This document shows, piece by piece, positions 38,060-49,840 of a stretch of DNA of 64,000 bases. Position numbers and translations under genes: made by a program. The notes beneath the pieces were generated by a model that was not told the origin of the DNA, ran no database searches, and worked only from the letters and a program-made list of their open reading frames with translations. Origin of the DNA: Pyxicephalus adspersus (Eukaryota > Chordata > Amphibia > Anura > Pyxicephalidae). The first letter of the stretch is position 1. Each line of letters begins with the position of its first letter. The stretch is taken from NCBI RefSeq assembly GCF_032062135.1, contig NC_092859.1, forward strand, positions 127,801,459 through 127,865,458. Direction: 5' to 3'.

Positions 38060-38460
38060 TGACTAGAATAAAGGTTAGACTGGACTAGCAGATGGGCTAA
38101 ACTATAAATTGGTAGTCTAGAAGAAGATGGACTGGACAAGAAGATCGACTGAGCTAGAAGATGAGTCAAGCTAAAGGTTAGACCAGAGAAGAAAAATGGA
38201 TTAGGCTAAATATTAGACTGGACTAGAAGATGGTTTTGGCCCAAAGATGTGTTAGAGTATATTATAAACACTACTAGAAAATGGAATGGGCTAGAAGATA
38301 GGGTAGACTTGAAGATAGGCTAGACTGGAAGACACAGTGGACTAGAAGATAGACTGATCTAGAAGATGGGTTGGACTAGAAGATAAAGCGCACTAGAGGA
38401 TGGACTGGCTTAAAGATGGATTTGATAAGAAGATAGATTTCAATAAACTGGACTAAAAGT
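38060..38460. repeat. Degenerate minisatellite, about 18-bp unit
   Basis: About twenty imperfect units vary around ACTAGAAGATGGACTGG, with spacing of roughly 16-22 bp. Clear units occur near 38110-38160 and 38280-38420. The purine-rich strand is the plus strand. The degeneracy suggests an old array. Confidence 0.85.
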
Positions 38461-41400
38461 ACCTATAATTTGACAGTTTTGTAAACTATATCTACACAAA
38501 AACATGACTACCTTGTTTCTTTCTCTGTGTTAATTGATTAGCAGTTAAAGGATATGAAATCTACAGCTTACTTTATGAAGGTTGGTGTTATTACTTTGAT
38601 GTTCACAAGCCAAAATATAATAATAGCAAATAAAAACTTCGACCATTGAAAGCCATTTCTTCACATAACGCTCTTCTAGCAGCCTCTGCTGGCAGATTAC
38701 AGTATTCTTTGTGGCAAGTCTAAATTTGTGCTTTATTAAACCGCAGTCACCAATGAATGTCCAAAAACAAAGCTGTTTTTATTAAAACTGATAATTACAG
38801 GGGTTCACCAAAAAATGGGAACCATTATCAGACTAAAAAGTTCTGAGCTGCCCTTTTATGTCTTGAAAGTATGCTGCACCCAATATTTTACTTCTATGCC
38901 CTTCAGTTTTGGCTCTCATTATGCTCTTCTTGTGTATCATTTACATTTTCCCCATGCAACCCGAATCCAATTTCTCAATAGCAACTTTCAGAGTTCACAT
39001 TACTCGGTGTACTTGTTTGTGAGCGTCCATTCAATGTATTTTTTGTAATCTTATTGGACCAGATAAACAAGACATTTAAGATTGTTTAGTGTTTCTAGGG
39101 GCATGATATCATATATTTATTATAAGATATTGAATCTTTGAATACATGTATAAATATTTTATAAAGAGGAACAATAAAAAACATAGAAAAGTAAAAATAA
39201 CATTTTCACCAAGAGATACAGTATTCAGATTATAGACCACAAAACAATACATTATTATGTCACCCATTATCACCAGAATTTACATCCTATGTGGATAAAT
39301 GTTAGTCTGTTCCCTATTTGAGGTTCACAAATCCGTACTATCCAACCAAAGCAGGTTAAAGTTACTGGCCTATGATGGATTTCTATGCTGTGTTTATGTA
39401 ATAACCTGCTGCTGTGTAGCTCTCAGGTAATAACCTCAAGTTAAGGGCCATGTCAGATGGAGGATGCTGCTACTAGCTATACTTCATCAGTGGCAGAGCC
39501 ATGCAGGAGGGAATTCTACTAAGTCATATGGACCCGAATGCTGCAAAAGCATTAATAATAGCTACAGAGCAAAATTATCAAGAGCCTAGGTAGTGGCAGA
39601 ATGTTTTCCTAGAGCACTCAGGGAAACCCTGCTCAAATCAATTTATTGGGGGTCAGTAGGTAACATTCCCTCCACATTGTTGGCCAGTGGGGAGAAATTC
39701 CCCTGGAGTGGCGGTCAGAATGACACCATTACAGACAGTTACAAAGTAGGTTTCATGCTGCTAACTTTTTCAAGTGATTTCATCTCTGGAACTATATAGC
39801 CACCACTAAATGGGAACTTAAAATGATGCTTTTCAATTCATCCCCTGAAACTTAAAAAAATGTCATTGGTCTGAGCTCCTTATTATTGCACTTTTCTATG
39901 CTCTTCTTGCTCCATCCCAAAGCTAACCTAAAACGCAAATGGGTAGTTCCCTTCTCCTTTGCTTCCCTTTAACCTCACATCCTAATACTAATTTCAGAAT
40001 AAATTTTCACCTACTTTTGGGTTTAGGAAATGGAGATGGTCCAGGAGATGTCAGCGGTATGTCCTCTGTTTCAAAATCCTGCAAGTGCCCAGTCTATTCT
40101 TGCAGGATTTCAAGCCATATGACGTATCTGTGATGTGAACCAAAACCTTAAACATTTTGTTTTTAAAGGGTGCAGAAGGTGTTTGATAGGGGGTGGGGGT
40201 GCAGTAAAGTGGACCTTCTATTTGAATGGAAAGTTTCCATTCTGTCCATATCCTGTTTTGATAGGCTATATGTTTTGGTACAGCTGAGAAAAAAAAAATA
40301 CAGTATGTCATATAATCACCCAGTGTACTCAAATGCAACTTGTTGGTATTGCCATGGATTTTTTTTTTTAAATGCAGCCTATTACCAATAAAGCTTCACC
40401 AATTAAATATTTACTATAAATGGCACACCTTACACTTGCATGTGAAAAATTGGAAAGCAAATGAAATTGAAACAGGATCACAAGCAACCAATTGGTGTTT
40501 TTTTCAGCTTATAACCCAATAAAAATGAAAAACATTTTTGTTGCTATGGGCAATACTTTAACCTTTTTTCATTTTTTTTTTTGTATTGAATAAACAGTAC
40601 ATCAAACAAATCATCTAATAAGATATACTGTGAGAGCAGTCATATAAGTATGCTTCAGCAAAACTCTAAACTAATAAGAGCTGCACTGTCATTACTTGCA
40701 ATATACTTTCCAGCTGTTGTTAATGAACAAAATGCATTCCCAAATGTATCAGTATTGTACAGCACTGAAAAGGTTATTACATTTGGATAGTTCCATTAAA
40801 TTTGTTTAATACAGACAAAGCTGAATAAATGGTGTGCTCCAGTACTCACACAACCCAGCTATGTCAATTAAAATATCTACAATTAGCAAATGCTGTGGAA
40901 ATTATCACAATTTATTGTCATCAAAAAGGCATTTGCATTTGTTGGTAGTCTGAATAGGTGAGCCATTCTCAGCTGTGCCTATTTTTCTTTTGGAAGCTTG
41001 AACCTCAGAATACAAATGCCTGTGATAGTTCTGTCACTTTCAATAGTGGTCGGAGAGACAGCATGCAGCTTGGAAAAGCCATAAATTATCTTCTCAGCAG
41101 AGCAATTTTTGCTGAACCTTAAAGGTGATAAATGATGATCTGTATTGTCTGGTGCCTTTTACAAGCCAATATAGAATATCCAGGCACCAAATAATGTCTT
41201 TTAAATGTTGCAAATTTTTTAAGAGAAATAACACATATTCAAAGTATAGCCAAAATTGTTGTATGAATATTATGCTTAAATATTTAAAAGAGGAAAAAGG
41301 GTTGTCCTGTAGGCTGCTGAAGTTGTCTGTTTCCGTTAGCATCAATGAGATTGCCTTAGAAACTGTTCCTTTGGCATTTAAGAGGGGTTGGCTGTAGGAT

Positions 41401-42447
41401 CAGGCGACCTGGAGCAAAATGATTTTGGAAAGTCACTGAATACAATACATCATCCAACAACTTTGAGCATTGTCATACCTCTAGGCGGCAGATGTCTGGG
41501 TACTGTCGCCTGACTGAGGCACAGGAAATATTGTATATCTTATGACATTTCTGTCAGAACAATTTAGATGTTTTGTCATTCATAATGATCCTTCAGTTTT
41601 TAAAACTGCTTGAACCATTGCATATCAAATTTCATTTTTTGCTGAACAGACTATCTATATTTTCTTGTGCAAGCTAATGTGTATTCAGTTGTATTTATTG
41701 AATGTTATTTAGTAAAACGTATAAAAGAATGCAAGGGTATGGTACTAGCCTATTTATCTATAGAAGCAAAAGGGATTGTAAGAAATGAGCTTTAAACAGT
41801 CATCTTCGTACATAGCCACTCACAAAAAAAGTCATTTCACAAAATATAACTTTTTTTTAGATTTCTTTTCTAAAATGTCACTTGTACCCTACCAATTTAA
41901 CAGTTTCAACCAACCGTATGATTGATGACAGCAGGAAAACATGACTGTCGTTTTATCTTTGTCAGTCTCTCCCATGGGCTCTAAGGCTTTGTGGTCTGTG
42001 ATATCATTCCTCTGCTGAAAATACTCAGATACTGACTATGCTCCAGACTGGATTTTGTTGGGTCTGAGTGGAGCTGCAGTGGAAATCCAGGTGCTGAATT
42101 AGAGACCAGGATTTAGATTATAACAGACAACAACATCTGTAAATATCCCTTTGATATGCCTTATATATTACGTTATATGTTTACACCCAGATGCATCCAG
42201 ATGCCTTCATCCCACAGGTTTTATGTAACATTGTGATATGGGGCAAAAGATTATTGAAGCCTCAACTTTCATGTACAAAAAGGTGTGAAAATGGTGCATA
42301 TTGCTGATTTCAGAGGTACAACTATGTGCAGTTTGTAACTACCAATAAGAATCTGGTGCCTACCAATGCTGCTTTCATACAGGTAAATATTCTCTGATGG
42401 CTTTTTTCACAGCCAAATGAATGCAGACAACAACTTGAGATATGAAG

Positions 42448-42771
42448 CTACAGTAAACTGTCATGGAAAAACACCTTTGTTGCCCATGGAAAAGTGATGT
42501 CTGATTCTGCTCTAAAAGGACCATATGCATACATTTTAGATTTCTCTAGATAGCAAACATCAGTTAAAGTATATTTTACTTTTGCTGTCTGCCCTATGAA
42601 AAACACTTCCTTATTGTTGCTCCCTTTCAGTGGGTAACACTGGCCATCTACAGGTGTCTCTCTGCAGTCTGTGTTTTTTCCGATATTACATGGATCTAAG
42701 GTTCCATTCACCCCAGTATACTTTAGTGCTGTAAAACCCTGCTTTCTGCAAATTTGATGCATGTTCATCAT
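42448..42771 (-). other. Unrecognised 107-codon open frame with five cysteines
   Basis: This is the least random-looking of the small open frames. It has five Cys, good Lys, Glu and Gly content and few rare runs, with segments such as DPCNIGKNTDC and DGQCYPL. An acceptor-like GGTTTTACAG lies near 42729 and a donor-like AAG|GTGTTT near 42475, which would define a 254-bp exon. No family is recognised. It may be an exon of an unknown gene, a decayed copy of one, or chance. It borders the G-rich repeat to its right. Confidence 0.25.
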
Positions 42772-42779
42772 AACAGGTG

Positions 42780-43300
42780 TTACACTAAATAGTATAGAGA
42801 GGCCTTTAGCAGGGAAATGTGCAGAGGGACTGCATTACAGGCGTGCTCGCACTGCACAGGAAAAGGGGGGGGGGAGGGTTAAGGTTGAATTACAGAAAGA
42901 GGAGGGGGGAGTGAGAGGGTCGGGTCGGAAGTTTAGTGGGAGGAGGGAAGAGAGGGTAAAAGGAAAGTGGAACGGAAGTTCAGGACAGTTTTTTGAGAGA
43001 AGAAATTTCCCACCCACCCGCCCTGTTATAAGGTGTGCGGAGGCGGTTGAGGTTTGGTGGAAGGTAAGAGGTCTGGGTTAATTATAATTGGGGGGCACCC
43101 AAGGTGGCGGTGAACTCCCCCTTTTAAGTGGTGAACGGTGGAGGCCCCTGAGGTGGTACTTTGCTGCTAGGGGCCAGAATGGCATGGCGGTTTTGGTTAT
43201 TATTGAGATTTTGTGGTGTGGCGGAAAAGGAAAGGAGGCAATTTTGGGGGGAAGTTTGAAGGGGCAAAGGTATGAGCTACCCTTGTCATGCATGTAAAAT
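42780..43300 (+). repeat. G-rich dispersed repeat, copy 1 (family unknown)
   Basis: A strongly G-rich tract with runs of GGGGGG, GGAGGG and GGAGGAGGG leads to TTTCCCACCCACCCGCCC, then GGCGGTTGAGGT and TTAATTATAATTGGGGGGC and ACCCAAGGTGG. These blocks recur in the same order near 62.1 kb. Base composition differs sharply from the surroundings. It may be an LTR-like region of a retroelement, but no coding part is seen. The open frames within it are by-products of the skewed composition. Confidence 0.5.
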
Positions 43301-46300
43301 GCTCCACACCTAATTTGTCAAGGGGTGAACTGGGCCTATTGGTGGGATGTTTTATTTTCTTTGTATTCCTGCCTCTACAAAATGTTTAATATTCTGCCTG
43401 TTATATTACAGCACCCGTTTTCTAGGTCATGATGGCTGTCATGTGTTACCATTCTTTATTGTCTTGTCCTTCTCCAACCTACATATTCATTACCTACTAT
43501 ATTCCCTTGTTTTTATCACATTAATTGCATTAAGCTATTAGTGTAACTGTTGCTTATTGTGTTTACTATTTGTTGTTCCGTGTGTAGATAACCAGTAGTG
43601 ATTAGACACTTCTACTACACATACTTAACTTCTTGTATAAATAGCAGTATGGGTCCATAGCATAGTTACTTTAGGTCCTTTTGGATACTTTTTTAGAGGA
43701 AAAATTTGGGAAAGAGAGTTTGCAGTGGATCACAATACTGATGGTTACCATCTTTTGAAGCTCATCTCCAAAATGTTTTATGTAGGTTCTGTATGCGGTC
43801 CTTGGGTTTCCAACCCTCTTCTATGAACTCTTACGATGAACGTATTTAAATATTTTGGGAGACTCCCTTAAACTCATTGATTGACTGGTCAGACAAACAT
43901 GCATAGTTATACAATCACTTTAACCCTGCCATGACCTCTGAAAGTTCTTAACAGTTATTGATAGGCGCTAATGCATTATGAAGCTTATGCCAGGCTCAAC
44001 AATACAAAACAGTACTTGTTCAGCATATTTATCCAGATGGATCCAAGAAAAATACAGATGTAAAGATGTTTTGTCATCAGGAACTTTGAAAGCTTACAAT
44101 TTTATAATTACAAATCTGTGCAGTTATCCCTGTAATCTATACTTGTACATAAATTTCCTAGCAGTCCCCAAATCCTGGCTTGTATGCAACTATTAATGAA
44201 ATAGAAATAGAATCGAACACTTCCGTATATATAACATAGGTCAGACTCAGATTGGCAATGTACCTAATCCAAGCATCCTCTGTTCTAGCTCCAGGTCTCT
44301 GTACAATCTGTCCACAAAAAAAAAATTTGTTATGGTTTGACCTTTCAGCACCAGCACCTGCAGCCAGAACAAACAGATGTCAGGTAATTTGCCATGGATC
44401 CTTGGTGTACCTGAGTAAGACTCCTTCTCCAATAAAACAAAATTACAGTTCATAGCAGCCAAAGCTAAAATTCTAGATAAAGTGTATCAGTCAATTTTCT
44501 GAAAGATGAAGACAGGCCAAGAATTGCAGCCAGACACATCATGATACCATCAGCAGTGAATGACACACTGAAAGGCTGCTTAGGTTTCCTAGAAGACCGA
44601 ATCACTTAGAATGTGACTCCTCAGAGACTTCGTATATTTCCTGGACATTTAATACTTTTTACTTCACTGGATTACTCTAAGGATCCATTCTGTATCTTCT
44701 TAATTGGATGCTTTGATTATAGAACATTCACTGCCTCTAAGCAATTTTTCTCTTCACCGCAAGCACTCAGTTTCTAAGTTACATTTTACCCATTCAACAT
44801 TTTACAAAGCTCTGCTTTATGCCACTTTAGATCGTCTCTAAAACAGCAGGAAAACAAAATCCATCTTGAACATCGTCATAATCTGTGCTGTTTTGAATTT
44901 AGAAAGAAATACTTGAGCATAAAAAATCATGCAATAACAGAGAGGCTGAAAGCAATATTACTAAAAAAAAGTCCTTTGTTTTTTTTATAATTAGAAAAGG
45001 AATTAATTTTGTTGTGTATGTAGTTTCTTTGTTGTTGGCTCTTTGCATATTCTAAGTGAGTTGTGTTCACAATAGATTTTTGGAGCTTTGTCATTATGTT
45101 ATTTGCCTCTTATGTGACTTCTAGTTTTGCTTGTGAGCTAGACAAGAAATCAATACTCTGACAGTAGAGAGGCTGCAGTTATTCCTGCCTGCAGTAGGCA
45201 CCAAGGCATTGAATCAGTCAGAACATCCATCAATGGTTCTCTCACATTGTAGCTAGAGGAAACAAAAGCTATGTGGATTTTTTATATTTCTTAGTAAGAA
45301 ATAAGAAAAATAAGTTTAATCATGAACAGAATGTTCTATAATTAGTGAAGTTTACAATCTGAAAAGTAGGAATGGGTAAGAAGCCAATTTAGAAGTTTCA
45401 AGTAAATTTCTGGTCAACTTTTGTCCTTAGAAGTTTGTACAAACAAATATGGTTATGGTAACAAAATTCTGTTCCCAACAGAAAAAGCATATAAATGCCT
45501 GCATACAGTGTTTTTTCCTGCATGCAACCATTTTTATTTTGCACTCATTATGTGTCATATGAACTGGCCAACAAATCTGATTTCTTTGGAAGAAATACTT
45601 TTTTTGAACAGCTGCCTTCATCCTTGCACATCATGGCTCATCCTTCCTTGTCCAATTTCTGTTCAGTTAAGCTTCCCTGCCCCTCACCTCCTACAAAACC
45701 TTTTTTTCATGGAGCCATTGGAGGTGGAGGGAAAGGTAACACTATAGTCAGTAAACTGAGGGACAGCAATAAATCAGCTGGGGCTGCTCACATCACATCC
45801 AAGATAGCAGATCCTAGCAGCAGTCTCAGGGCTTATAGATGTCTACACAAGGAAGGCTTTCTAGGTAAATAAAATGCATAAATACATTAAATACACATAT
45901 AATCTCATAAAAAGACAGTTGTTAAAATGAATAGTTTGGCAACAGGGTATACTACAGTTTTCTGAGCAATGACCACACCATGACCAAAGTTACATCCCCT
46001 GACATGTTTTAGTAGACAGTAATTAATCAGGAAAGGCAGACTATAGATTGGCTTAGCCTGGACCCATATGTGTTACATTTCAAGAAGCAGGAAAGGTACA
46101 CTTTAATCACATTAATTAAACACATTAATCTTAAATTCTTACAGGTGATGCAACCCTATTTCTCAGGATTTTTTATGTAGCAAGACCCAAAGCACTCTAC
46201 TCCCTTTCCTAAAAGTAAAGTTGCAAGGGGACTGTTATTGCTTAGTTGTTGGTAATGTCAGAGAAATGTTTGCAAGCAAACCTGCTATAGGCTATTTTCT

Positions 46301-46486
46301 GTCTCTCATGTACTGACAACATGATACATCAAAGTAGTTCTAAATTTTAGAATTATTTCATTATAGAATTACTTCAGTGGGAACATTCCTTGGAAGTTTG
46401 GGTCCTAATTGTGATACATGAAAGAGTTGTACAGCACTGATTTAAGGAGGAAGAATAATCCACAACACAATAAGGTTTCTCTGGAA
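43301..46486. other. Non-coding, no gene recognised
   Basis: AT-rich sequence. Two overlapping frames at 45421-45872 (108 and 125 codons) carry no recognisable domain and are read as chance. Confidence 0.45.
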
Positions 46487-46488
46487 TA

Positions 46489-46520
46489 CGAGGGGTTGCT
46501 GAGAAGTTCCTGGCTTTGCC
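46489..46520 (+). repeat. mariner left terminal inverted repeat
   Basis: The left end reads CGAGGGGTTGCTGAGAAGTT and continues with CCTGGC. Its reverse complement pairs with the right end, with a few mismatches. A TA dinucleotide precedes it. Confidence 0.9.
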
Positions 46521-46648
46521 CCCTTCCAGATGAAATATAAAAATGAGTGTGGGGGCATATGACAGCCTGATAACTTAGTATGTAACTGTGCAAATATCAG
46601 GTCTTTGTGATTCTTAAAACTGTTTTTTTATTTTAGTGAGAAGCTGTG

Positions 46649-47680
46649 ATGGCAGAGGCACAAGCAAGTTTCACATCGTTGGAGTTAAGGGCTGTCATGA
46701 AGTTTTTGTTTCTCCAGGGAAAGTCAGGAAAGGACAATCACACTGAGATGTCACAAACACTGGGGGAGAAGTGTCCTTCCTACAGCACTGTCAAAACCTT
46801 TATATCTCGTTTCAAGGCTGGGCATTTCACTGTTGAAGATGCGCCCCGCAGTGGGCGCCCCCCAACCTCAACTGACCTGGAAACCTGCCATGCTGTCCAT
46901 GAGCTGGTATTATTGAGGACCAGTCAATATCCAGATACTTGACATCTCATGGGAGCGTTGGGTTTGTTATCACCACTATCTTAGACATGCGCAAGCTTTC
47001 AGCGAAGTGGCTGACGAAATGTTTGAACAGTAATCAGAAGAAGGAACGAGTTGAAGCATCCAAAGCCGTTTTGGCCCATTTTGAAGCTGCACAGAACTTT
47101 TTGGCTGGGTTATTGAGTAAGGATGAAACCTGGCTCCACATCTATGATCCTGAAACCAAGGAACAGTCAAAAGAATGGCGCCCCAGCCGGTTCTGTGGTC
47201 GAAGAAGTCTTGAACCCAGAAATTGGACAAAAAAGTCATGGTGTCCGTTTTCTGGGACAAACACAGTATTCTGTTGGTGGAGTACCTACCTCAGGGCTCT
47301 AGTATCACCAGACAGTATTATGCTAACCTCCTGGACCAGCTGAAGAAAGCAATTTAGACAAAACGCCATGGAAAGTTGACCAATAGGACACTTTTTTTGC
47401 AGGACAATGCACCTCCGCACACGTCCAATGTTCTGGCTGCCAAATTGAACACCCTGGGTTTCCAATTGGTCCACCTTCCCCCCCTACTCACCTGACCTGG
47501 CCCCTTCGGACTACTATCTGTTCCCGAATTTGAAGAAACACCTGAAGATACAACGTTTTGAGGACATTTCTGATGTCAAAACTGCTGCTGAGAGCTGGTT
47601 TGCGGCCCAACCAAACTGCGCTGTACCAAGTGCATCAGTCTCAGGGGGGAAATTGTTGAATAAATGTGTTATTTCATAGC
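46649..47680 (+). pseudogene. mariner transposase (DD34D), frameshifted remnant
   Basis: The coding remnant begins at ATG 46649 (the GTG just before is not needed) and runs about 97 codons through an N-terminal helix-turn-helix region, with SRFKAGHFTVEDAPRSGRP as the typical linker. It ends at a stop at 46940. The frame then shifts: 46941-47343 continues in frame 1 with KDETWLHIYDPETKEQSKEW, which holds the first catalytic Asp (codon near 47122). The frame shifts again; DNAPPHT with the second Asp starts at 47403 in frame 0, after an in-frame TAG at 47355. A further one-base shift in a C-run near 47478-47485 precedes YSPDLAPSDYYLF with the third Asp. Exactly 34 residues separate the second and third Asp when the shift is allowed for, so the class is DD34D. 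The middle part, including the region before the second Asp, is also scrambled. No active product is possible. Confidence 0.92.
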
Positions 47681-47699
47681 TCTGGCTCTCTTCTTTCTG

Positions 47700-47731
47700 G
47701 GCAATACCAGGAACTTCTCAGCACCCACTCG
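47700..47731 (-). repeat. mariner right terminal inverted repeat
   Basis: Read on the minus strand this end is CGAGTGGGTGCTGAGAAGTT followed by CCTGG, matching the left repeat apart from a few substitutions. A TA follows on the plus strand. Confidence 0.9.
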
Positions 47732-47777
47732 TATGGCTGTAGTGAAATGCCAAGACCTTGTAGTTCTTATAAACCTT

Positions 47778-48013
47778 AACAATTATTATTATTCAGTATT
47801 TTTATAGAGCTGACATATTATGCAGCGCTGTACAAAGTCCATAGTCATGTCACTAGCTGTCCCTCAAAAGGGCTCACAATCTCTAATGTCACATAGTCAT
47901 ATGTCTTTATTACAGCCTGCAAACTCCGTGCAAATAGTGTCCTGGCCAGGATTCGAACCTGGGACCCAGCGCTGAAGAGGCCAGAGTGCTAACCACTGAG
48001 CCACCGTGCTGCA
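47778..48013 (-). repeat. tRNA-derived SINE with (AAT)n tail
   Basis: On the minus strand the element begins with a tRNA-like head. GGTGGCTCAGTGGTTAGCAC resembles an A box and GGTTCGAATCCTGG matches the RNA polymerase III B box. A body with TTTGCACGGAGTTTGCAGG follows, then the 3' tail GTACAGCGCTGCATAATATG, ending in an AAT-rich tract near 47780. The order head, body, shared tail is that of a tRNA-derived SINE. The tail recurs in other copies in this window. It lies 47 bp beyond the mariner right end. Confidence 0.85.
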
Positions 48014-49416
48014 CATTTACACTAAACCTGTTTGCCCATTTTTGGTCTCTAACTACTGTTTATTTATTTTTCTTATTTCTCATGGCTAAAGGCAGTTGGC
48101 AGTTGGACCTATGCCAGCATCGGAGGTAGACTTTGTTTAACTATTCCACCCACACAATGAGGTAACACTTGCACTAATAAATAATGGCTCTTTAAGCAAA
48201 ATATGCATAGAAATTTACTACAACAACCTACTTCTTATTTTTTTACTGGTTAGATTGTGCAACAGTCAGCTGCCCTTCCTTTTCTTCTAAATCAATTGAT
48301 CTGGAAACTTTATTCTCACTGGCTGAATAAACAGAATTGTTACATAAAAACATGCTAAAACATTGTCTTTTCAAGACTGTGATCCACCTAAATAAATGTA
48401 TCTTAAAAACTCATGCCAATAATGTGTATATATGACAATTTAAATACCAGTCAAACTTGGCCCAAAATTCCAAATGTTTACAAACTGAACAAAAAAATCC
48501 CTAAACAACCTTTTCTAGTGTTCCTTCACAGTTCCTCACCCTCATTGTGTAGTCTTGTGTAGTCTGTTAAGTTTCATACATTTTGCTGCGATAAGACACA
48601 ACAACCCCTTTAAGCTGTTAGGTAGTGAAAAACACTTTAAAAGATTCTTCTGTATTGAGTGATGAAGGAGCTTCCAATTGTCTTGTCAGATCTTAAGCAT
48701 TGTTTTAAGTAACAAATCAATAGCTTTTATACTGCACTGGAGAGTCATGCCCTCTTCATCTTAAACACCAATAAGTCACCTACCATAGCAGATTCACATT
48801 TTTTATAGTTACAGCTTTGCTCGATTCTATTTAGGACACATCTTGGTGGCACAAAAACATTACCCATCAGTAAAAAATGGGATTCTGTAACCATTTAGAA
48901 AAAAACAAATTTTAAAGATTAAACTACTCAAAATTCTTGTCATATTAATAAAAAGACCGCCCATACTTGGCCTAGAACTTGGTCATTGGGCTAGGTCTCT
49001 TCAGTTGCAATCCTTAGACTGGTCACATGCCATGCCATATTGCACTATTGGATTCTTTATATTTAATTTATATTATTATATTTAATATATAAACAACAAG
49101 CCAAGTGTGACTCTTCCTGCAAAATCAAAAAGAAATGATTCTATGGTATGGTGAGACAGAGAAGTGGGGGCTAATTTACGAAAGAAGTTAATAACTGCTT
49201 AAGTTAGAAGATAATCTTCCTGTAAAGGATTGTGCAAGTATTTATTGCCTTTAGTATGTTAAAATCAAATCCTGTTGTATTAAATATTGAGTCAAGTGCA
49301 GAATATTTTTACATTATCTGACAACTGAAGTGAATAATGGAATGACTTTGTGAATTGGTTGGCACCCATATGTATGGTAATGATGCTTAAAAAATATCCC
49401 ACTCAAGATGGACATA

Positions 49417-49645
49417 CTGGGCCTGATTTATTAAAGCTCTCCCAGGCTGGAGAGAATACACTTTAATCAGTGAAGCTGGGTGATCCAGAAAACCTGGAAT
49501 TAATCTGGTCCAGAATTCAAAACATTTGCTAGCAAATAGCAAATGACTTTGAAGAAATCCATTCCAGGTCTGCTGGATCCCCAGGTTCACTGATAAAAAT
49601 GTATTCTCTCCAGCCTCGGAGAGCTTTAGTAAATTAGGCCCACTG
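49417..49645. mobile_element. Palindromic MITE
   Basis: The left arm has GGGCCTGATTTATTAAAGCT and GGCTGGAGAGAATACA; the right arm reads, on the minus strand, GGGCCTAATTTACTAAAGCT and GGCTGGAGAGAATACA. Complementarity continues inward through the GTTCACTGAT and ACCTGGAAT segments, so nearly the whole 229-bp element folds into one hairpin. A TA borders each side (49415-49416, 49646-49647), though the precise ends are uncertain. Confidence 0.8.
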
Positions 49646-49820
49646 TATCCAAACTGGTCATGGTTGCATTCCTCTCCATTTCCACTTCCTATAAATACAG
49701 ACATATGTAATGAAAGAAGCCACAACACCACCTTATCCAACACTTTTTCTTTAAACCAACCACCTTGACACTAACTGCCTATCCTATCTGTTTGTCCTAC
49801 CCAGGGACTTAGTGATTGAT

Positions 49821-49840
49821 CACACACACACACACACACA
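49821..49840. repeat. (CA)n microsatellite
   Basis: Ten perfect CA units occur here. Confidence 0.95.

Larger units (their letters stand above)
31062..42447. other. Non-coding with scattered repeats
   Basis: Outside the SINE fragments, repeat family A copy 1 and the 38-kb minisatellite nothing was recognised. Open frames of 100-117 codons near 32.6-33.0 and 33.4-34.0 kb have the Phe/Leu/Ile-rich composition of translated AT-rich DNA. Confidence 0.45.
46489..47731 (+). mobile_element. mariner-family DNA transposon, inactive
   Basis: The element is 1243 bp long. Both termini carry inverted repeats sharing GCTGAGAAGTTCCTGG, starting CGAG at the left and ending CTCG at the right, and it is flanked by TA on each side (46487-46488 and 47732-47733), the target duplication of Tc1/mariner elements. 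Inside lies a transposase with the mariner signatures, but broken by frameshifts and at least one stop. The terminal repeats are only partly matched beyond the first 30 bases. The intact ends and target site show a cut-and-paste insertion of moderate age. It sits upstream of UNC13C and has no evident link to that gene. Confidence 0.93.

Noticed and set aside
38060..38460. CRISPR-like array
   Set aside because: Units are degenerate, there are no distinct spacers, and the context is vertebrate; it is a minisatellite.
42835..43297. Open frames on both strands in the G-rich repeat
   Set aside because: They follow from the strong G/C skew, with low-complexity Gly, Arg and Pro runs.
45421..45872. 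Two overlapping plus-strand frames of 108 and 125 codons
   Set aside because: They overlap in different frames, show no domain, and no conservation can be argued from the sequence.
47901..48013. Possible functional tRNA gene on the minus strand
   Set aside because: A- and B-box-like sequences are present but no cloverleaf is formed and the sequence continues into a SINE body and tail.
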